A DNA stretch of 10,821 bases from Bacilli bacterium (GTDB taxonomy: Bacteria > Bacillota_I > Bacilli_A > RF39 > UBA660). Of the stretch, positions 7,284-10,821 are shown piece after piece (the stretch's first letter is position 1; each line of letters begins with the position of its first letter). The translations under genes and the position numbers were made by a program. The stretch lies in NCBI GenBank assembly GCA_016302935.1, contig JAEDMO010000030.1:1-10821 (forward strand). Direction: 5' to 3'. Under the pieces are notes generated by a model. That model was not told the DNA's origin and searched no databases. It was given only the letters and a program-made list of their open reading frames with translations.

Positions 7284-7306
7284 TTATTAGTAATCATTAC
7301 TAATAA
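7284..7306 (+). promoter_or_regulatory. PerR/Fur-type operator, perfect 11-1-11 palindrome
   Basis: The arm TTATTAGTAAT, a central C, and its exact reverse complement ATTACTAATAA make a perfect 23-bp inverted repeat. It begins directly after the -10 box, covers the predicted transcription start, and runs into the Shine-Dalgarno AAGGAG (7305-7310). The central 15 bases match the B. subtilis PerR box in 10 of 14 positions. Bound repressor would block initiation, so autoregulation by the encoded Fur-family domain is the natural reading. The sequence alone does not exclude Fur or Zur. Confidence 0.8.
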
Positions 7307-7315
7307 GGAGTAGTT

Positions 7316-8224
7316 ATGAGGAATACTAGGCAGAAGAAATTAATATATGATATTATTGTTAATAGTTATACACATCCAACTGCTTTAGAGATATATGAGG
7401 AAGCTATTAATGTTATTCCTGATATTAGTTTGGGAACAGTTTATAGGAATTTAAATATGTTAGTGGATAATGATTCTATTGTTAGAATTAAAATGCCTGA
7501 TGGTATTGATAGATATGATAAATGTTTGGAACATGCTCACATAATATGTAGTAATTGTGGGCATATCGAAGATTATTTTGATTATTCTATTAGATTTAAT
7601 AATTTGAATGGTTTCTCAATAACTGGCTATAACTTAAAATTTTATGGTAAATGTAATGATTGTATAAAGAAAGGAAAGATGAATATGGAACTTAAAGGTT
7701 CAAAAACAGAACAAAATTTAATGACAGCATTTGCTGGAGAAAGTCAAGCAAGAAATAAGTATAATTATTTTGCTTCTAAGGCTAAGAAAGATGGTTATGA
7801 ACAAATAGCCGCTATATTTGAAGAAACTGCTAATAATGAAAAGGAACACGCTAAGATATGGTTTAAATTACTTCAAGGTGGTAAAATTGGCGATACTATG
7901 AATAATTTAAAAATGGCTGCTGAAGGCGAAAATTACGAATGGACAGATATGTATGCAACATTTGCTAAGGAAGCTAAAGAAGAAGGATTTGATCGTATTG
8001 CATTTTTGTTTAGTGAAGTTGCTAAAATAGAAAAAGAACATGAAGAAAGATATAAAAAATTAATTAGTAATATTGAAGAAGGATTAGTATTTTCTAGTGA
8101 AGGTGATACTGTTTGGGTATGCCGTAACTGTGGTCATGTAGTAATTGGTAAGAAAGCTCCTAGTGTATGCCCAGTTTGTGAACATCCAGAAAGTTTCTTT
8201 GAAAGAAAAGCTAATAATTATTAA
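7316..8224 (+). CDS. perR-rbr: Fusion of PerR-type Fur-family repressor with rubrerythrin
   Basis: One open frame of 302 codons encodes two complete peroxide-defence proteins. Residues 1-119 are a Fur/PerR repressor: winged helix with LGTVYRNLNMLV at 39-50, structural zinc cysteines Cys78/Cys81 and Cys113/Cys116, and sensor-metal candidates His20, Asp68, His73, His75 and Asp86, the PerR set. The N-terminus is about 17 residues shorter than in B. subtilis PerR. Residues 124-302 are a full rubrerythrin: diiron ligands Glu142, Glu175/His178, Glu205, Glu208 and Glu239/His242, then a rubredoxin domain with Cys269/Cys272 and Cys285/Cys288. Rubrerythrin reduces H2O2 using electrons passed through the rubredoxin iron. 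All 25 Glu codons of the rubrerythrin half are GAA while the first half mixes GAA and GAG, so the halves differ in codon use. The start has AAGGAG five bases upstream. The neighbouring operator implies peroxide-inducible autoregulation. An internal start may also yield free rubrerythrin. Confidence 0.9.
   Translation: MRNTRQKKLIYDIIVNSYTHPTALEIYEEAINVIPDISLGTVYRNLNMLVDNDSIVRIKMPDGIDRYDKCLEHAHIICSNCGHIEDYFDYSIRFNNLNGFSITGYNLKFYGKCNDCIKKGKMNMELKGSKTEQNLMTAFAGESQARNKYNYFASKAKKDGYEQIAAIFEETANNEKEHAKIWFKLLQGGKIGDTMNNLKMAAEGENYEWTDMYATFAKEAKEEGFDRIAFLFSEVAKIEKEHEERYKKLISNIEEGLVFSSEGDTVWVCRNCGHVVIGKKAPSVCPVCEHPESFFERKANNY
7670..7687 (+). promoter_or_regulatory. Internal ribosome binding site and start for the rubrerythrin part
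   Basis: AAAGGA at 7670-7675 lies nine bases before an in-frame ATG at 7685. That ATG begins MELKGSKTE, the usual N-terminus of free-standing rubrerythrins. A second ATG at 7679 is too close to be favoured. This suggests that a 179-residue rubrerythrin can be made alone, besides or instead of the 302-residue fusion. Confidence 0.55.
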
Positions 8225-8231
8225 TAAAGTG

Positions 8232-8264
8232 AATCTACTTACTATTAGTAAGTAGATTTTTTTT
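8232..8264 (+). terminator. Intrinsic terminator after perR-rbr
   Basis: Arms AATCTACTTAC (8232-8242) and GTAAGTAGATT (8248-8258) form a perfect 11-bp stem with a 5-base TATTA loop, ending in eight T's at 8257-8264. It is the strongest terminator in the window and starts seven bases after the stop codon. Confidence 0.92.
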
Positions 8265-8293
8265 AAAGATTATATTTGTATTTATTAATTTGG

Positions 8294-8322
8294 TTGTATT
8301 ATTAAAAAAATTATTTTATAAT
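8294..8322 (+). promoter_or_regulatory. Promoter of the U32 gene
   Basis: TTGTAT (8294-8299) and a perfect TATAAT (8317-8322) are exactly 17 bases apart. The last bases of the -10 box overlap an upstream in-frame ATG at 8321. Transcription should begin near 8329, so that ATG cannot be the translation start; this fixes the start at 8348. Confidence 0.65.
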
Positions 8323-8347
8323 GTTTATAGTTTTAGGAGTGATATTT

Positions 8348-10567
8348 ATGGTGGAGCTTTTAGTACCTGCTGGAAATATGGAAATGTTATATCAAGCGGT
8401 TTGTAATGGAGCCGATGCGGTATATTTAGGGGGGAAGCATTTTGGAGCAAGAGCTTATTCTTTAAATTTTTCAAATGATGAGATGATTTCTGCTATTAAT
8501 TACTGTCATACATATGGTGTTAAGGTATATGTTACTGTTAATACGATAATTTTTGAAAGTGAGACAAGTGAGTTTTTAGAATATGTAGAGTTTTTGTATA
8601 AAAATAATGTAGATGCGGTTATTATGCAGGATATTGGAATGATCGATATGGTGCATAAGTGTTTTCCTAATTTAGAAATACATGCTTCTACACAGTGTCA
8701 TAATCATAATGAAGAAGGGGTAAAGTTTTTAGAAAAACTTGGAGTAAAGAGAGTCGTTTTAGCAAGAGAGATGTCTTTGGATGAAGTGAAGAAATTAGAT
8801 ACAAATTTGGAAAAAGAAATATTTGTCTATGGTGCTTTATGTGTTAGTTATTCTGGATTATGTTTGTTTAGTAGCTTAAACGGAGGAAGAAGTGGAAATA
8901 GGGGGTGCTGTGTTGCTTGCTGTAGGCTACCTTATAAGTTAGTTAAAAATGATACTTATATTGATACCAAGGGGGACTATTTGCTTAGTACTAAAGAATT
9001 AAATACTCTTAGTAATTTAAGGGAAATATTAGCTAGTGGAGTAACTAGCTTAAAGATAGAAGGAAGAATGAAGAGCCCTTTTTATGTCTGTTATGTTACT
9101 AGAATATTTAGAAGATTAATAGATGATTATTATAGTGGTAAGGATTTAGTAATTAGCGAAGAGGAGATTAAAAATTTAAAAGTTTTATTCAATAGGGAAT
9201 TTACAAGTGGTTATTTATTTAATGATGATGTTATTAATATTGATTCATCTAATCATATAGGTATTTTAATTGGGAAGGTAATTTCAGTTGATAATAAGTA
9301 TATTAAAATTTTGCTTAGTGATGATATTTATCAAGAAGATGGTATTAGATTTAAAAATAGTAATTTGGGAATGACTGTTAATAAGATTTATAATGAAAAA
9401 GGATTGTTAATAAATAGTGCTAAAAAGGGGGATGTAATTTTAGTTGATAATAAGGTAGAACTTAATTGTAATGATGATGTTTTTAAGACTATAGATAATA
9501 AATTGAATAAGCAACTTGAAAAATATGAAGCCAAAAAAATAAAGATAACAGCCAAAGTGGTGGCTAAGGTTAATGAAAATTTAAAAATTAGTTTTATGGA
9601 TAATGATGGTAATGAGGTTTTAGTAGAAGGGTCAGTTATTTCTAAGGCGCAAAATAGAATAACTTCAAAAAATGAGATATTAGAAAAAATATCTAAACTT
9701 GGTAATACACCATTTAAGTTGGTAGCTTGTGATTTTGTTTGTGATGATGATGTTTTTATTCCTTTGAGCGAAATTAATAATTTAAGAAGGAATTTGGTCG
9801 CTTTGCTAATAGATGAGCGTATTTCTTTGAAGAGGGATATTATTATTAATAAGGTTAGTGCTTGTGAAATTAAAAAGAATAATATTGTTAAAATAGGAGC
9901 TTTGGTAAGATGCGAAGAACAATTACAAGCACTTATTGACAATGGTGTTGATTATGCATATGTTGATAATTATGATCTTTATTTAAAATATAAGGATAAG
10001 ATTAATATTTACTATAGATTGCCTAAGGTTATTACGAGTTTTGCTGATTATAATGATGAGAATATTTTAGTAACTGAGGTGGGCGCTTTAAATAGGTATC
10101 ATTTAAATAATAATATTGTTGTTGATTATAGTGTACCGGTTTTAAATAATAGAACTATCGATTTGCTTACAAAGTTTAATGTAGATAGGATTACTATATC
10201 ACCAGAGATGGATATTTTAGAATATAAAAATTTGTCAACTAGTAAGTTAGAAGTTATCGTTTATGGTAGGTTAGAACTTATGACGATGAAGTATTGTCCT
10301 TTAAAGCAACTTTTAAATAATTGTGCTAATTGTAGTAAGGATAATAATAAGTATTATTTAGAAGATAAAATGGGAAATCGTTTTAGAATTCTTAGGGATA
10401 ATTGTTTAACTACTATTATGCACTTTAAAAATATCTGCAATATCGATAATATTAGTTATTATAAAGAAGTTGGTATTACTAATTATCGTTTGGATTTTTT
10501 AGATGAGGATTATGATTTGGTTGATAAAACAATAAAATATGTTAAAAATGTTTTAAGTATGTTATAA
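8348..10567 (+). CDS. U32 family protein (collagenase-like / RlhA-type hydroxylation factor)
   Basis: With the start at 8348 the protein has 739 residues and opens MVELLVPAGN, the usual U32 N-terminus; AGGAG at 8335-8339 is eight bases upstream. The first 300 residues are the U32 barrel domain. It holds the signature EIFVYGALCVSYSGLC followed by SSLNGGRSGNRG and a cysteine pair. The four family cysteines are Cys165, Cys172, Cys188 and Cys192; extra cysteines sit at 187 and 191. Residues about 295-390 resemble DUF3656, and a C-terminal cysteine-rich part has Cys650, Cys659, Cys662 and Cys686. U32 proteins were named peptidases, but E. coli TrhP and RlhA are needed for hydroxylation of tRNA U34 and 23S rRNA C2501. 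Domain make-up makes an RlhA-like RNA role more likely than proteolysis here; this is inference. It is monocistronic by its own promoter, although no terminator is visible before the next gene. Confidence 0.88.
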   Translation: MVELLVPAGNMEMLYQAVCNGADAVYLGGKHFGARAYSLNFSNDEMISAINYCHTYGVKVYVTVNTIIFESETSEFLEYVEFLYKNNVDAVIMQDIGMIDMVHKCFPNLEIHASTQCHNHNEEGVKFLEKLGVKRVVLAREMSLDEVKKLDTNLEKEIFVYGALCVSYSGLCLFSSLNGGRSGNRGCCVACCRLPYKLVKNDTYIDTKGDYLLSTKELNTLSNLREILASGVTSLKIEGRMKSPFYVCYVTRIFRRLIDDYYSGKDLVISEEEIKNLKVLFNREFTSGYLFNDDVINIDSSNHIGILIGKVISVDNKYIKILLSDDIYQEDGIRFKNSNLGMTVNKIYNEKGLLINSAKKGDVILVDNKVELNCNDDVFKTIDNKLNKQLEKYEAKKIKITAKVVAKVNENLKISFMDNDGNEVLVEGSVISKAQNRITSKNEILEKISKLGNTPFKLVACDFVCDDDVFIPLSEINNLRRNLVALLIDERISLKRDIIINKVSACEIKKNNIVKIGALVRCEEQLQALIDNGVDYAYVDNYDLYLKYKDKINIYYRLPKVITSFADYNDENILVTEVGALNRYHLNNNIVVDYSVPVLNNRTIDLLTKFNVDRITISPEMDILEYKNLSTSKLEVIVYGRLELMTMKYCPLKQLLNNCANCSKDNNKYYLEDKMGNRFRILRDNCLTTIMHFKNICNIDNISYYKEVGITNYRLDFLDEDYDLVDKTIKYVKNVLSML

Positions 10568-10580
10568 TGATTATGGAAAA

Positions 10581-10589
10581 TGATATAAT
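10581..10589 (+). promoter_or_regulatory. Extended -10 promoter for the last gene
   Basis: TGATATAAT is a perfect extended -10 box, 14 bases after the U32 stop codon. The -35 position would fall in the end of the U32 gene and shows no clear match. GGAGG at 10607-10611 follows. Confidence 0.5.
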
Positions 10590-10619
10590 GAATAATTATT
10601 TCAAATGGAGGGTGTTTAT

Positions 10620-10821
10620 ATGTTTGATATTATTTTTGTTATTACTGGTATATTTATAGGGTTTACGTTTGTTTTTGTTATTTTAATGTTTGTTAGTCCT
10701 AAATTAAGAGGAAAACTTATGAGTAGGCAAGTTAAGGCGCTTAAGCATATGACGGATTATAGTAAGAAGGATTTTGAGGATATTAATTATAATGTTGCTG
10801 ATGCTTCTATGAATGCTAATA
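10620..10821 (+). CDS. 5' part of a small membrane-anchored protein of unknown function
   Basis: The frame starts at an ATG eight bases after GGAGG (10607-10611) and runs open to the window edge, giving 67 residues. Residues 4-24 are one strongly hydrophobic segment (IIFVITGIFIGFTFVFVILMF), followed by the basic stretch PKLRGKLMSRQVKALKH at 27-43 and a polar region. This fits an N-terminal membrane anchor with the rest in the cytosol by the positive-inside rule. I do not recognise the family and assign no function. The C-terminal part is missing because the window ends. Confidence 0.7.
   Translation, partial: MFDIIFVITGIFIGFTFVFVILMFVSPKLRGKLMSRQVKALKHMTDYSKKDFEDINYNVADASMNAN

Noticed and set aside
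8232..8258. ATTAGTAA at the perR-rbr terminator resembling the operator arm at 7284-7306
   Set aside because: The symmetry here belongs to an 11-bp terminator stem with a T-run; the operator's central TAATCATTA is absent, so the shared octamer is probably chance.
9388..9942. Minus-strand open frame of 184 codons inside the U32 gene
   Set aside because: It is fully antisense to the U32 gene; the Ser/Leu/Ile-rich low-complexity product resembles no protein family and lacks a credible start region.
1..10821. CRISPR array, insertion sequence, phage genes, tRNA or rRNA
   Set aside because: I saw no spaced direct repeats, transposase-like frames, terminal inverted repeats or tRNA-like cloverleaf sequences on either strand.

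Overview
The window is strongly AT-rich bacterial DNA with the standard code: TGG encodes Trp, stops are TAA or TAG, Shine-Dalgarno sites are purine-rich, and several -10 boxes are TATAAT. The gene set points to a low-GC Bacillota, probably an uncultured or gut anaerobe related to Erysipelotrichia, RF39 or Clostridia. It includes a spore-coat CotJ module, a PerR-type repressor joined to rubrerythrin, a long clostridial-type U32 protein and a DUF2779 nuclease. The taxonomic placement is inference; no marker gene is present.

Layout. 63-2663 (+) encodes a PMCA-type Ca2+ P-type ATPase. It converges on a minus-strand block with a shared bidirectional terminator at about 2661-2700. The minus block, read right to left, is a cotJA-cotJB fusion (5195-5644) and cotJC (4624-5193), one nucleotide apart. 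A terminator follows, then a separately promoted DUF2779 two-nuclease protein (2689-4566). The 149-bp gap at 5645-5793 is a divergent promoter region. To its right, on the plus strand, lie an MgtC/SapB membrane protein (5794-6498), a divergent Ham1/RdgB-type nucleotide pyrophosphatase (6579-7136), the perR-rubrerythrin fusion (7316-8224), a U32 protein (8348-10567) and the 5' end of a small membrane-anchored protein (10620 to window end).

How the genes fit together. Several genes concern peroxide defence in an anaerobe: PerR and rubrerythrin in one reading frame, and CotJC, a manganese-catalase-fold protein. The perR-rbr promoter is a clear TTGCAT-N17-TATAAT. It is followed by a perfect 11-1-11 palindrome over the predicted start site, as expected for autoregulation. 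A weaker copy with the same 9-bp core lies over a candidate promoter of the cotJ pair. Cation handling is represented by the Ca2+ ATPase and the MgtC-like protein, and RNA or DNA metabolism by the U32 and DUF2779 proteins.

Most interesting points: the PerR-rubrerythrin fusion with a well-spaced internal start and its operator; the CotJA-CotJB fusion; the PD-(D/E)XK plus DEDDy nuclease; and a Ham1 homologue lacking the SHR motif. I do not see a convincing multi-gene system of an entirely new kind.
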